A stretch of DNA of 64,000 nucleotides. It comes from Dryococelus australis (Eukaryota > Arthropoda > Insecta > Phasmatodea > Phasmatidae). The translations under genes and the position numbers were made by a program. Below, piece by piece: positions 49,902 to 63,152 of this stretch (positions are counted from its first letter, which is position 1; each line of letters starts with the position of its first letter). The notes below the pieces were generated by a model that was given only the letters and a program-made list of their open reading frames with translations, was not told the origin of the DNA and ran no database searches. The stretch is from contig CM057002.1 in assembly GCA_029891345.1 (NCBI GenBank), positions 22,368,795-22,432,794 on the forward strand, in the 5' to 3' direction.

Positions 49902-50960
49902 TGCGAGTATAACACCCGCATTTTTTTTTTGGCAAAAAATATCTTTAATTTGCGGCACGGGGGGGGGGGGTGTAATGAGATAATTTGAATCCTAAAATCA
50001 TTTATCCCAAATAAAAGTACTGGTTATTACTTTTAACTTAAAAGTGCAAATTATAATTATTAGGTTCCAAGTGTGATATATTAAACAAACCATTTAAAGG
50101 ACATATGTATTATTTTCAAACACAACATTTGGTTAGTTACTCGCGTAAACAAATATGGCGGCTGCCATATTCAGTTTTCATAAACAAAACAAAGTGATTG
50201 TGTATGTTTGTTGCAGCCATAAAACAAAAGTAATAAAAACTCTAATCTTTTCATTAACTGTGGTTTTCATTTCCTATTCAATTAAAACACCAGAAAAAAT
50301 TTGCTCCAATTAATATTAAAAATAGTTCTCACGTCCATCGCTGCTAGAGAATCACTTTTTGAAGATGTGTCTATTCCTAGCAGCATGTCATCATCTGTGC
50401 TTTCTAGTTTTCATGAAATGCTTGTCATTTTGAAGCTTTTGGCAACCATTTGTTTGGAAATTGATGGCCATGCCTCCAAGGTCCACGCGTGCACAATTGG
50501 CAGCGGAGCACGCTTAATTTTGCTCATCGGAGAGGCACAATATTGTGCTGTCGTCATCCGCGTATTATGTTGGTGTCAGAGGAATGCTGCTTTGAATGGT
50601 CGAAAATTGTCTTGCAGCAGCATGTTTACCATTTTCCGCTGTGTATCGCACTATTTTTAACTTAAATGCTGCAGTATAACTCGTCCGCCTTTTCCCTATT
50701 TTCAAGCCATGTGTCGTACAGCATTAACAGCTCTAGTGCTAATACCAGTAGGCTGAACTCAACTTCTGCTATGGGCTACAGCGCCAAGTTTGTAAAAATA
50801 ACTTGGGAGAGTCCATTCTTAGTTTTCATGCTCGAGGGGTGGCGTTAATTGATGCACAGAGAAGGTTGTTTTTTGCCACAGGTGTTGTACATGAATATTT
50901 TTTATTTTTGGAATTCAGAATTATGATGGGGGTTATACGCAGGTGGATGTTATACTCACG
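49902..50960 (-). mobile_element. pogo/Tigger-like DNA transposon lacking its catalytic core
   Basis: Ends share GAGTATAACAyCCrC as inverted repeats beside TA on both sides (Tc1/mariner-type target). On the minus strand 50693-50597 reads YTAAFKLKIVRYTAENG...AAARQF, the N-terminal helix-turn-helix of pogo-like transposases. At 50490-50320 EAWPSISKQMVAKSF, followed by an acidic and Ser-rich tail, matches their C-terminal end. The several-hundred-residue DDE domain that should separate them is gone, and frames are also broken. Confidence 0.75.
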
Positions 50961-52105
50961 TACACACAGTATGTCTTTTTGCATCGTTTTCAGACTGTAA
51001 CTAATAACGGACAATTTTTGCTAATATTATGGTATGGATTGCCCAGCAAAACAGCTTAAATTGTGAATGTTAATACCTGTCCTATTTCCAAGATGCCATT
51101 TTTTTTGCAGATAATTTGGGGCATTTATTTTGAGTAAATAAGGTGTAGCTCATGCTACATGTAGTTTTGTAGCATATTGTTAGGTGCTCGCTGCCTCGTA
51201 TCACAGAGCGAGCAAAGAGACTGAAATAGAGTTGTGATGCGATACTGACGGTGGCAGCAGGAGGCAATGATGGGCATCGAATTGGAGATGCTCGCTGCGG
51301 ACTCTGGTCATATTGTATTTGGCGGATATCTGAACAATACTCTGGATTACCGATCTCATTCTCCCAGCACGTCTCGGAGTGTGTTGAACCTTCCAGATGG
51401 TTGCCGGAGCTCTATAAATATTGCAGCAGGCCTCCGGATGGCAAGTCTGAGTTGGAGTTGGAGCTGATGAATTCCAAGCGATAGAAGCGCGAGCGGCACG
51501 ACCAGGAGTGAAGAAGGGAAGGCGGCCTCTGTGAGTGTTGATGTTTAGAAGGATGCGGCTGGCAGGATTTACTATTGGACTAAATGCGTGAATTAAAAGG
51601 CATTATAAATGATGGAAATAGGTAGACTGAACACGTGCTAATAATGAGTATGAGTTAATTGACTGTAACCAACAGAGACAATTAAGAAGGATGTTGATTA
51701 GAGTTGAAATAGACATTAAATACTGCACGCACTGTTATATAAAAAGAGTAAAAGTGGAGACAGCTAATTAATACTGTAGTTAATCGCAGAGTGAATAAAT
51801 TAGAAATCAAATTTAGTTTCTTTTATTTTTTGTATTAAGACCTCCATCCTCACAAACTCGGATACGGCCCTCAGGCGTTCTCACATGTAGTAATATGTAT
51901 AGCTTGTGCAACACAGCTGTCCGCTGAAACACTAGTTTTTAGAACTGAATATGTGTGGTACACGGGTAAAGACTGTAATTTTGGGGGTGCTCTTTGAAAA
52001 GGTTGTTTTTTAGCATAATGTCATTAAGGGTAGATACTTGCTAGAAATATTGTGTGTAAACCAGCGTTTACACGTAAATGCCTGCCTTGGCAAATAAATG
52101 TTCTG

Positions 52106-52108
<3 letters not shown>
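50961..52108. other. Intergenic, no gene recognised
   Basis: The frames at 51251-51484 are not related to any family I recognise. Confidence 0.4.
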
Positions 52109-52143
<35 letters not shown>

Positions 52144-52198
52144 CATGCACGCGCGCACACACACATGCGCGCGCATGCACACACACACACACACACAC
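52109..52198. repeat. 90-bp perfectly alternating purine-pyrimidine tract
   Basis: (AT)n, then mixed GC/AT/AC dinucleotides, then (AC)n, with no break in purine-pyrimidine alternation over 90 bp. Confidence 0.95.
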
Positions 52199-55074
52199 CA
52201 CTTTTTAATTTTATCCAATTAAATATATTTAAAAAAGAAAAATAGTGAAATAGAAGTATATTTTTAAGGCTTTCCTGGGCAGTTTTCTTAAGGGGAAGAA
52301 GAAAAGAACAAAGTGGCATTTGTAGTTTTATACACTGGCTTACATTGCATGTAGTGATATCCAACTGTTACAGATGTAATTTGAAGTGAACTCTGCTTCC
52401 TGAATCTCACACAGTTTTGGGAGCGCCCATAGCAGTACTTCAGTATGGCCATTTGTTACTAGTGATTCCTCTTAATTTTCTGGCTTCATTTGGAGTGAAA
52501 CATGCTAGGTAGCTGAAGTGACAAATGCCTGATTGAGGTTGTAGCTTACTGCAGTGGTTGACTTGCATGGATCTGGGTTTTGATCCAGCATTCAACTGAT
52601 CAGTGCCTTGTTGATAATGGGGTGTAATAGAACCCCTTTCTTTTAAATCCCTTCCTACGCTATCTTTGGTCCCATTTAACATTCATACAGCATAAATTTC
52701 CATCCTTTTACATTCATCCTGTATTTTGCAGATATTTCCCCCCCTGGTCTCTTACTGGTAAAAAAAAAAATTTTCTCCAGTGTAGTTAAGAGAGGCAGTG
52801 CGTATTACCTTGGCTTTGAGCCAAGGGTTGCTGCTGTTGTATTATTTTGTTGTTCACCCCTTGTGCCACACTAGGGTGTGTTTGAGAGACATTTTAAATG
52901 CTGTTTGCTAGATACATATTTCCCACAGCCACACCACTTTTGACCATAAGGAATCATGTGCAATTTGGACCTAGTTCAGTACCAAGCAGTTGAAATGTTG
53001 AGGCCATCAAGTGTTGAAACTCGTAGTGGGACAGTCTTTGAGGTTCACGGGATACCACCAATACAAGCTTGGAGCAAACCATTAGCACGTGCAGCCAAAA
53101 TAGACTTCCCTAGTGCCACAGTTATCAACTTCTGCTTTCTTGTGAATCAGTATGGAAGTATTGCAATGTTTTTGCAACTAGATTACCATGGATGGTGACA
53201 GCCGTTCTTTATTATTAAAGTTTTGGTCACGCTAGCCAAATTTATCAATTTAGTTTCATTGGCAGCTCATGATTCCGAAAGTAGGTGAAGTGCCATGAGA
53301 AAAGGGCGATAATAGAATTTGAAGTTAATCACATTGGAAAGGGGTTGCTGCCAGAAGTGTCCAGTATGCAAAAGTCTGTTCAGTAAGTCATTTATCCCCA
53401 TGACAAACGTTAGTGATCAAATTTAGGTTCATCCATCTTGGAAGACACTGCTCAATTTTGCATAACATTTAAAAAATCATGCAGTGAAAAAAAAAATGCA
53501 TTGAAAAAAATTGTCAGTAACCAAATTGCAGAAAGTAAATATCTGTACAAAATTTTTCACATTTCAGACACTTTTGAGTATATCTGCAGATAGTAACTAG
53601 ATATTTCTTGTTAGATATTTGTGGGTGCAATTGTCTTAAAACTTCAGAATTTTACAGTCCACAGTTTGTGCATCAGCAAGTCTTCTGGTTATCATCCTAC
53701 TAACAATTAAAAGGTGTTTCTGTGAAGTTTCACACAGTCTCATGTCTCGCACAATATTAACCATGCAGGGATAAACAGGTAACATACAGCATCAATGCAC
53801 ATGGATTAGGAGCCAGGCATTGCTTCTTTGGCCAGGTTCTGTTCTTACAGCAAAGCCTTCAGATTGAAATAATACAGTACTTTATGGGTTGCCAGAGCAG
53901 GTCAGCTGAAAAGAAAACTTGTGTAGTTTTCAAGCATTGTTCCCATCAAAAACAGTTTATATCACCATATTTTCACTTTTCATTCTTGCGTCACTGAGGT
54001 GATGTGGCTGTTGGTTCTGTATTCCAGCTGTGCTCAATCCTTTGGTGAAAGGCCTTGCTGAGAACCAGTTTTTTTTGTCTTGAAATTTGTGGAGGAGTTG
54101 GGTAGAATAATGAATTACACAGAAATATTACCAGTAATGTAAATAATAAATTCTAAAACGGTTAAGCAGTACACCAAATGTGTCCCAAGTGCCACCACAT
54201 AGCACCTGAAAGGTAAAATGGAATTGTAGACACCAGCATAACAGTCAGGGGTGAAGTATGTTTAATACAACTGAGGAATATAATAAAACAGATGAGTGGG
54301 TTATTTTGACCGCAGTTTTATTTAATTTGGACAACATAGTGAATCTCTCTGTGGTTGTTGTCCCTTATGGGTTACTGCCCATAATGCTAAGCTCTAAAGA
54401 TAGTAGTTTGAACATTTTTCCTTGCTTATGACTACTGTTCTGAAGAAGAATTGCACACAAGTAAGAACTTAGGTTGTGTCCAAATTCGTCTGAAGTTGCG
54501 CATGCTTGGCTGGGATGGGGTTCTACATGTTCGGCAATTAACATCAGGTTCAGACTCGTGACTTGGGATGATAAATACTACACCAAACTTGGCAAAGTAT
54601 GTTTTAATGAAAGAAGTCTTAATTGTGGTCACTTGCACAATTTTATACCACGATGCCAGTATTGCGAGAAGCACATGTGAGACAGGGGCCTTAAAGTTTC
54701 TGGGATGCCCGGCCAGTATACAAGACTGGTTTGGTGGCCTGTCTTGTCAGCACGAAATCTACAGCCACTGTCACGGCCCTTTGCACTGACTGATCCTTGG
54801 CCTGTGGTTTGCCGGGAAGAGGGATGTTCCACCTCGGTGTCTGGCTCAGATGCTTGGTGGGTGGCTGGTCAGCTGCTGGCCCTGGAAGATGTGAAGTGCT
54901 GGTGTCCTGGTTTTCCAAGCTCTCTGGGAGCTGGGATGCCTGCAGGTTAGCCCTTAACCAAGGGCAGGGAAGGCTCAGAAGTAGCAGATGGTCTCGACTA
55001 CAGGGTGGGGTTTCCCAGGAAGCTTAAACAAGAGCAGGAATAAAGGCTGTGAGAGGACTGAGGAGTGAAGCCTC
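52199..55074. other. Intergenic, no gene recognised
   Basis: A weak tRNA-like B box (GGGTTTTGATCC near 52574) suggests another old SINE. The GC-rich stretch 54680-55030 has no protein homology. The 52956-53198 frame is not recognised. Confidence 0.4.
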
Positions 55075-55077
55075 TCA

Positions 55078-56769
55078 GGGCCGTATTAATAGTCGTTTCT
55101 CAGATCTCGTCTTGAGATTGTATCACGTGATGCAGTCTTGAGATGAGTTTCTAGTCTTGAGACGCATGCGAATTAGTAGTCAGTTCTTGAGTCTACTCAG
55201 CTGAAATTAGTTTTAAGTTTGTGTTCTCAAGTGATATTAGATTGTGAGATACAGTTTTTTTTTATCTAACCTTGGAAAGGACCCATGAAAGCAGAAATTG
55301 AGCTGTTTTTGCTGTCGATCGTGTTTGTCTGCAGGCTACATTCAGCGTTTGTTGTGTTTAGTTATATTTTCTCCTCTCATTTTAAAAATACTAAAAATTA
55401 CACAATGCTGAATAAACATTAACAATTCTACTTGTAAAGTTCAAAAACAGTGGAAAAGTAATGTTTTATAACTAGTAGTGAAATATAGCCGTACTTTCAC
55501 ATAATAGTCTTCAGAAATGGTAATTATCTAACTTAAAAATGGAATTTTTTGTAAAATAAACTTAGTTTAATAATTTATCGCTAAGTAGCGATAAGTATTA
55601 TAATAAGACATGTAAAACAATATTAAACAAACATTACTATCCGTTACTTCGGATACACAGCAGTAGAACTAATTTTGTCATTCGCTATGCTTCCAGCCAA
55701 TAACCAAACAAAAATAATCTATTGCTGTTATGCAGTGTGATATTTTTGAAATAAATATAAACCGTACACAATTATTACTATTATATTTACCACAACAACA
55801 TGTTTTGTATGTTCACCCAGGGACCCACCACCTCTTTACTAGTATTTCATCCCTCCTAATAAATAACATGATTTTCCAATATTTGTGTCCTGTAGTATTT
55901 CTTTAGACTAAGTAATGCACGAAAGATTTTAAATACTATTCTGTCGAAAGGGGTTTTTATTGTCCTTTACTGGTTTTTCCCCTTTCTCTTCTTAGCTATA
56001 AGTAATATAGGTACACTTAGGTAGTCATGGCCTCAATTGTTGGTCATGGCTGCCCAATCCTCCTCTGCCGCGATATATGCCTCCTTACTTGATTCCCTTC
56101 CCTCTTAGGCGTACGGGGTTAGCCCTGACACGCAATAAAATCCTGTCCTACCTTCGGGCGTCCACTCCAGCCAACACTTACATATAAGGTAGAGTAGAAA
56201 AAAAATGTTTGTATTTTCATGCACATTACAATTCTTTACTTCAGATAAATGGTTTCTATAATCATATTGATTGTTAATTATGTACGTCGCACATTACGAA
56301 GCAAATCCTATTTTCGCAATCAAATATATGACATATAACCAAACAGTACACAAATTTGAGTCTCTAGTGACCTACAATATAACGACTCTTGTCTATTTTC
56401 TTAACATGCACTTATGTGGTTATTCTTTTAAAAATATATGTGGTTACAACACTTACTTTAAACACATCTACTTCTTTTTCGCTGAGGACAGTACGCAGCA
56501 TTTAAATTGCAAATTTATCAAAAACGACACACTGGTTTTATGTTTATTTTTTATTTGTACTGTTGATCCCATATGAAGTAAAACCATATAAAATAACTAC
56601 ATTTTCGTATTTAAATGTATATATAGGACCATCTACAAACGAATACCGGTTAGAAATCATGTCTCAAAACATCTCTCGACATCAATTACCTGAAACAAGA
56701 TTTATTTATTTAACTGTCTCTCTTGATACTAGTTTTGGAAGAGCTGATACACGACTATTAATACGGCCC
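55078..56769. mobile_element. PIF/Harbinger-like non-autonomous element, 1,692 bp
   Basis: Perfect 18-bp inverted terminal repeats GGGCCGTATTAATAGTCG. Flanked by the 3-bp duplication TCA (55075-55077 and 56770-56772); a 3-bp target is typical of the PIF/Harbinger group. Just inside the left end the word TCTTGAG occurs four times (about 55110-55195). The interior is AT-rich with no recognisable DDE nuclease or Myb-like protein. Confidence 0.8.
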
Positions 56770-56772
56770 TCA

Positions 56773-58064
56773 GTATTGCAGGCATCTTGAACTCTGCTCC
56801 GCGGAGTTAAAGTACTGCTGAAGGCAGTAATGAAAAGGGGTTGGTAAGCTGTCTTACCTTTCGACGAATGTAAAGCCTTTAACTTTCTCCGTACACCTCC
56901 CTGCCACGAATACAGCATGAGAAAAAGAACTGAAAAGCCCGCAGAAGATAAGCCGGTTCCTCACTTCTCTACTGTGTACTTCTGAATACCCATTCTCTTG
57001 TAACGAGAAACAGCACCCAGTGTGCCTTTCGTCCTGCCCTTGCGAGCAGTGGATAGAACGTGGTTAGCTCTAGTTACTTCCTGACCAGCAGGTGTATCCA
57101 CAGGGAGTCAATCAGCCTAAGGTAATTCCAACTCCTTTCCAGCCCCAGCAGAATCGGTGGCTGAGTATTGGATACCTAGTCTGCTCGATTCACGTGGTGG
57201 AGGAGTTTCTAATGCATTGGGCTCCACTCAATCGTACCAGTTTGGCAGAGTTTGAGGGTCTCTTTAGATGTGTGGCTTTAACTTTGTGCTTAACGGTCTG
57301 CCAGTTTCAATTTTGGTGGTTGTGTTTACGAAGGAGTAATTTGGTACTTTCAAGAAAATTGGAATACAGAGAATAGATTGAAAATCTCGTTTTATGTTAG
57401 AAAATTAATAGTAACATGGTGGTTCAGCACTACCTCCTAAGCTAATACCACTTGCGACGGAAGTTAAACTTAATGTGAACAGCCAGGTGAAGGCGACTTG
57501 GAGAAAAAGCTAATGGTTATGAAGGCGATTACTACTGGCTAGAAAAGTTACTTGTTAGCTAAAGTATTCAACAACGTCTAACAGGTGGTGTTCTGAAAGA
57601 AGACTAGGAGGGACAGCTACCAGAAGGGTAGTATCAGCATTGCCATACCGTCCGGTGCAAAGGGACGACGACATTGTGACCTGCTTTTGAGGTTCTGGGT
57701 TCAACACCAAGGGATGGTTGGAGAGAGCGACGTCTTCAGGAGCCTCTGGAGGGGTCCAGTGTCCCAGAAGTAGTGGAATCTGTGGTGGCTGGCTTCTGGT
57801 CGGCAATGTATTCTGCTTGTAGAGATTCCGGCCCTTGTGAGCTGTGGAATCTGCGGACATACCAGCGGTCACGCACCACGATGCCTACCTCCGGCACTTG
57901 CAAGCAGTGTAGGAACAGAGGCTGCGGGTTTCTGGTCATGCCAGACCTTTTATACTTATCGCTCATAGGTACTCTTGGTGAGGGGTGCGAGGTATGATAG
58001 CCTCGGCCGCAGGGGTTGAGAATTCTGGAGTGCTGAGGCGGTGCTATCATCACCTATGTTGGCC
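56773..58064. other. Intergenic, no gene recognised
   Basis: Several overlapping frames at 57555-58053 on both strands, but no recognisable domain. Confidence 0.4.
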
Positions 58065-58300
58065 GCAGGCACTGGTAAAATATGCGCTGCCCTCCAGTGG
58101 TACGCTCGCTTGCCTCTCACCAAGGCAAACCAGGTTCAATCCCCAGCCGGATCACTCCTGGATTTTTACAAATGGGAATCATGCTGGACATTACTGCTGG
58201 TTTTCTTGGGGATCTCCAGTTTCCCTTCTGGCACTGCCCCATTCGCACCTCATTTCACCCACATTGGCTCTCAAGACCCCTTTTAGAGCTGCCTAAATCT
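58065..58300 (+). repeat. tRNA-derived SINE copy 7
   Basis: CCAGTGGTACGCTCGCTTGC, CCAGGTTCAATCCCCAGC (B box), CAAATGGGAATCATGCTGG, CTTGGGGATCTCC and a CACATTGGCTCTCAAGACC end match the 15037 copy throughout. Confidence 0.85.
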
Positions 58301-59123
58301 CTCACCTCAACAATCATCTGGACTGTCCACTTTCCAAATTAATTATGATGGTGCACAAAGGAATGAACATGCATACTTTGTGCACTTTTATGGAATAATT
58401 TATGGGTTTACCAATTTAATATATATTTCTGTAACTTTTAGGAGAATATTCAGTCTTTTCCACCAAAATACAGTTTTCATGTCTTATTAGTTGTTTGATA
58501 GAGTTTATTGAAGCCAACAGATATGCCTGTCCAAATGTGTGAAGTACACATGTACCTGAGGATGGGTAAAGTATGCAAGTTTATGTTTTAGTTTGTGGTT
58601 AATCCAAGCATTTTCGAAAGTTCTGCTTAAGCTCTACTTTTTTTTTTTCCATATTTTGTATTCTCCTGCCATGATTTAAGATTTACAAAGCCATAGGCTA
58701 ATGACTTTCTTAATGCATCAGTCAAGTGAAAACTTAAATATAGCAACCTAAACGTGTTGCTACTCTTAAGTACCATGAATCCTGACAGCTGTCCAATTTT
58801 TTTGACAGAAGATTTTTGTTGTGAATTTAACACTATTAGAATTAAATTGTCACTAGTGAACTGTACAACAAATTTCAATAAGAAAACAACCGACTGGCGG
58901 CAGTTGCATACGACTAACTTACCACCATGATGTCAAACACGAAATTACATTCTTCTTCCTGTAGCTCAGGACTGCCAACCCTTGAGACAGTGTTGGCAAT
59001 TGATGAACGCGCACCAAATCAGGCATGCAGGAAATTTAAAATGGGTCCCCGTCGCCGACCGCTACCTGTCGCCTCGTCCTGGCTCATAAATACACTTCTT
59101 GTCTCCGTCCATGTATTAAGATA
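58301..59123. other. Flank of the BEL/Pao element; LTR not found
   Basis: The 3' LTR of the minus-strand element should lie here, but without a second copy in view I cannot delimit it. Confidence 0.35.
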
Positions 59124-59581
59124 TCAGTAAAAGAAACTACACAAATCTATATTTACAAGGTCACAAGTCCAAACATACCACCCACCTTGAAATGCTAAAA
59201 TTTCAGTAAACTTAGCACTGTTATGGTAATGTGCACAATGAACAATTAGACGCTTGAAGACTTCATATGCAAGATGCCACTGCAGAGGAGGTATTCGGTT
59301 ATCCTTGATCAACACAAGTTGATTGGGAGTGATGCTTCCTCCTGGCTTCTGCCACTTTGAGCATTGCTGGAGAGTATGGGGATACTCTGGTGCCAATGCT
59401 GCCAGAAGTCTTGATGCAGCCGCTCGCTCAGCTGCCAGTGCTGAAACCGGTTTAGGGGTCACATTTTCGTAGTTGGGTTCTGGCACAGCAAGATGCTCAA
59501 GTGTCAGGACGAGAGGGCACGGGAGTCTGGACTTCAGGACAGCTTCCACCTGCACAATGACAGTGTATAATTCCTCAAAGG

Positions 59582-60313
59582 TTAGGATTTATTCTCCAAT
59601 GACAGGTACCAAGTGGGTTTTAAGCACTTGAACCCAGTTTCCCACGAGCCTCCAAAGTGAGGGGCAGCAGGTGGGTTGAAGTACCATGTCACTCCAGTGG
59701 GTGTGACTGCATCGAAAGTATTTTTCTGGTGAGAGGATGATGTCAGAAGCTGCTGGAGTTCCATCAAGTAGTTGTGGGCCCTGACAAAGTTCATCCCACA
59801 GTCACTGTAGATCTCGGGAGATCTTCCTCGAGAGAAACAAAATGTTTTTAGGCAGCCAGAAAAACATCAGTGGATAGGTCAGGGGCAACTTCCACATGGA
59901 TTACGTTGGTGGTACAGCAAATGAATGTACAGAGATAGGCCTTAAACACTGATGACTTGCGAGTCCTGCTGGCCCTTATGAAAATGGGCCCTTCATAATC
60001 CACCCCTACCTTAGTAAATGGCTTCACCTGCTGTACCCTCATGAAGGCAGATTGCTCATTAAAGGTGTGTACGATGATGGTTTTGCCCACCAACAGTGCA
60101 CACACAGAGCAATCACAGTGTGATGGTATGTTTATCTGAAAGGACCCAACATTTTTCCCTCAGAATGCCTTGCAAAGTACGAATACCAGGGTGCTGGTTC
60201 CTTTCATGGTAGTGCCCAATGAGATCATTCAACACATGGGTCTTGGGGAGAAGCTCTGGATGCTTGTGATCGAAGGGGAGGTCACAGTGCTGGGGTCTAC
60301 CGCCCACCTTCAA
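59582..60313 (-). pseudogene. BEL/Pao integrase
   Basis: Zinc-binding part with HVLNDLIGHYHERNQHPG (60113-60313); core opening PFTKVGVDYEGP (59848-60105, first catalytic Asp); and GVTWYFNPPAAPHFGGSWE (59582-59794, catalytic Glu region). Three frames. Confidence 0.82.
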
Positions 60314-61050
60314 CAGACCTGTATCATAAACAAAGGGAACGAGTTTTCGAACGGGGGAGAAAGACGTTGACCCATATTTACAGAAGCAAGCTCTTCTTTG
60401 AATGCCACAGACTGCACATGCACAGTAGAATACGAAAGGACTATTCTAACTCACTAGGGGTAAAGTGCCCAGTTAGGCAATTTGCACAAGAGTTAACAGC
60501 AATTGTGAATAAAAACAGCACCAATGACATCACTCAAAGCAACTTCGTCAAACCACTAAAATATGATAGCAGATTGTCAAACTCACTAGCTGAAACAAAT
60601 GTTGCCAAAATCTGAACCTCCTCCACATGCAGGATTGGGTCAGTGACTAAAAGTTTCAGAACAGGAGGGCCACTGAGCAGGTGGTTCCAGTAACCATGCT
60701 GGACCGGTCCACTACAGCGAATGCTCTACTAGCTAAGAGGGCAAGAGCCCACGAGATGCACAATCAGCAGGATTGGACTCTGATGGGACGTACTTCCACC
60801 AGGATGGCCTGGTGAGCTCCTGGATCTCACTCACCTTGTTGGCGACAAGTTTTCAGTTAGTAAGGAGACGAGTTCACCCAACAAAGAACAATCTGCGAGT
60901 CAGTCCAGGCATTGATAGACGACAAGGTGATGGCATCGATGAACAACTATATCACATGATGAAGTAGATGAGCCAACAATAAAGCCCCATAAAGCTCCAA
61001 GTGTGGAATGGACTGAACTAGGGCTGGAGCAACCTTTGATTTACCAGCGA

Positions 61051-61362
61051 CTAAATGTGTGGTGACTTCCATAGGTGTGGTGTGACGAGGCATAAATAAA
61101 CCACTGCAGCATAGCCAATCTCTGAGCTATCAGAGAAGCCATGCATTTCGTATGAGGAACCTGCAGGGACAATTACTTGTCTGGAAACAACAACTGATGC
61201 TAGCAGTAGTAGCTCACCATTGAACTGGCTCCACTTCTCAACAATATTACCTGGAGGCTTAGGATCCCAATCAAGTTTCTCCAGCCAGAAAGTCTGGATG
61301 AGGTGTTTCAAAAACATGGTGAGAGGAGAGCGTCGACCAAGAGGATAAAAAATCTGTGCCAC
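61051..61362 (-). pseudogene. BEL/Pao RNase H region
   Basis: FLKHLIQTFWLEKLDWD and EMHGFSDSSEIGYAAVVYL; the first RNase H aspartate (FSD) is kept. Confidence 0.75.
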
Positions 61363-61461
61363 TTCCGACGAGATGCTTCTCTTGGTGGTTTCTTTGCAAC
61401 TAGGCTGTATCTTGTATGAGAAGTAATCAAATTCTTGGATTCCATTGCAGCCCTAACACCT

Positions 61462-62123
61462 TTACAACATGACTGTCTTGATCCAATGACAAGGCTCTGG
61501 GGCCTCAACATCTTCCATTGGGAGCCAGTCAGACAAGGCAGAATGATTGCTGAAAAACATTTGCAATTTACAACCACAAACATAATTAGAGCCAGTGACC
61601 ACATCATCAATATATACGTCTGACTTCAGCACATTTGCAGCAACAGGAAATCGCTTTTTCTCACCCTCAGCCAGCTGCTGCAATGTGCAAAGTGCAAAGT
61701 ATGGAGTGGAGGAGACACTATATGTCACTGCCTTTATATGATAATCCTCCACCAATTCACTGTTATCAAAACACCAAATAATATGCTGAATATCCTAATG
61801 GCTAGGACATACTGCTGTCTGTCTATACAATTGCTTAATATCAGCTATTAAGACAATAACATGCAGTCTGACCTTCAAAAAAAATCAATGATGTTGTATT
61901 GCAATCTAGGTCCAGTTAAGAGAACATCATTAAGATACACGCCTTTTGAGCTCTTTGAAGATGCATCGAACACGACACAAAGTTTGGTGGTTGTGCTTTT
62001 GGGTTTGATGACACAATGGTGTAGAATATATGTAGACGAGGATGACAATTCTGAAATGGGTACCTTCTCCATATGCCCCTCTGCAAGGTAGTCGCTCATG
62101 AAGTCAGAATACATCTGTTTCAA
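61462..62123 (-). pseudogene. BEL/Pao reverse transcriptase
   Basis: Opening segment with TTTKLCVVFDASSKSSKGV and LNDVLLTGP at 61875-62123. After a break the palm fragment carries the catalytic box YIDDVVTGS (61462-61755), both aspartates kept. The segment between is frameshifted. Confidence 0.8.
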
Positions 62124-62394
62124 TGGTGGATCCCCCTTGAAGCACCTTTTCCAAACAAAGCAACTGGTTCACCGCTTGCGGCCGAGATGCACCCAGCTCC
62201 GGCATCGACAAGCGAAAGGGCAGACACACCACATACATACCTACAAGCAGCATCACGCCCGTGGGTCTCATAAAACTAATCCTCACAACGAACCTCTTCG
62301 ACAGATTTGTGTTTTACTGGTGGGAACTCCTCAACCTCCCAAAGCCCCCTCATGGCATCCTCCAAGGGGCTCAATGTCAATAATGAAATGCAAA

Positions 62395-63152
62395 TTATGC
62401 TGAAGACACAGCAGGAGGTTCTGCTTCTACCTTACCCAACAAAATCCACCTGAAAATTGAATCTAGAGCCATAGGAGAGTCATCGATTTTACCTCCGGTA
62501 AGGAACCGAGGAACAAGATCTGCCCCTATAAGTAGATCAACATGTAGTGGAACATCAAAACCTGGTTCAGCAAGCTTCAAATGGGCAACTGAGTGGTGCG
62601 CCTCACTGGACAACTGAACACTTAGGAGCTTACTAGTTATGAGGGACAACAAACATATCAAGAGAAAACTGCATGTCAGGAGTTCCACAAGGGATTACTA
62701 CAATGTACACGAATGAACTTGGCAACATTGACAGCTGCATTAGACAATCCTTGGATGGGAAGATGCATCTTGTTACGAGCCAAACCAAGTCTTTGGCAGC
62801 AATGTACAGAAATGAAGCTAGCTGGGCTGGCTGTGTTCAGTAGGGCTCTGGCGACAGGTGTTCCAGCTGCACCAAGGATGTGTATCTGGTCTGTGGACAA
62901 GAGCACCTCAGAAGATGGTGTTGAAAGCACTGGTGTAACAGCAGACTGAGAGGAACCTACTTCAGCCTGCAATGATGAGTTGCCCTCTTTAGCCTCCTTG
63001 GAGTCAAAATGTAGCAATGTGTGATGGCGAGCACCACATCGATAACACAACGAGGATGATGGACAACCTTTGGAGCGGTGTGAAGGCAACCGAGAACCAC
63101 TGCTTACGGTTACGACTACCAAACTCCGAGCACTTGTACAGCTTTTGAGCAC
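62395..63152 (-). pseudogene. BEL/Pao protease region
   Basis: ARALLNTASPASFIS aligns to the active-site flap region; the catalytic aspartate is asparagine (NTA). Downstream DLLIGADLV and FRWILLGKV are the usual BEL/Pao protease-to-RT linker. Two frames are needed. Confidence 0.75.

Noticed and set aside
52010..52364. Minus-strand frames with Ile-Tyr and Val-Cys runs
   Set aside because: Pure translation of the dinucleotide microsatellite.
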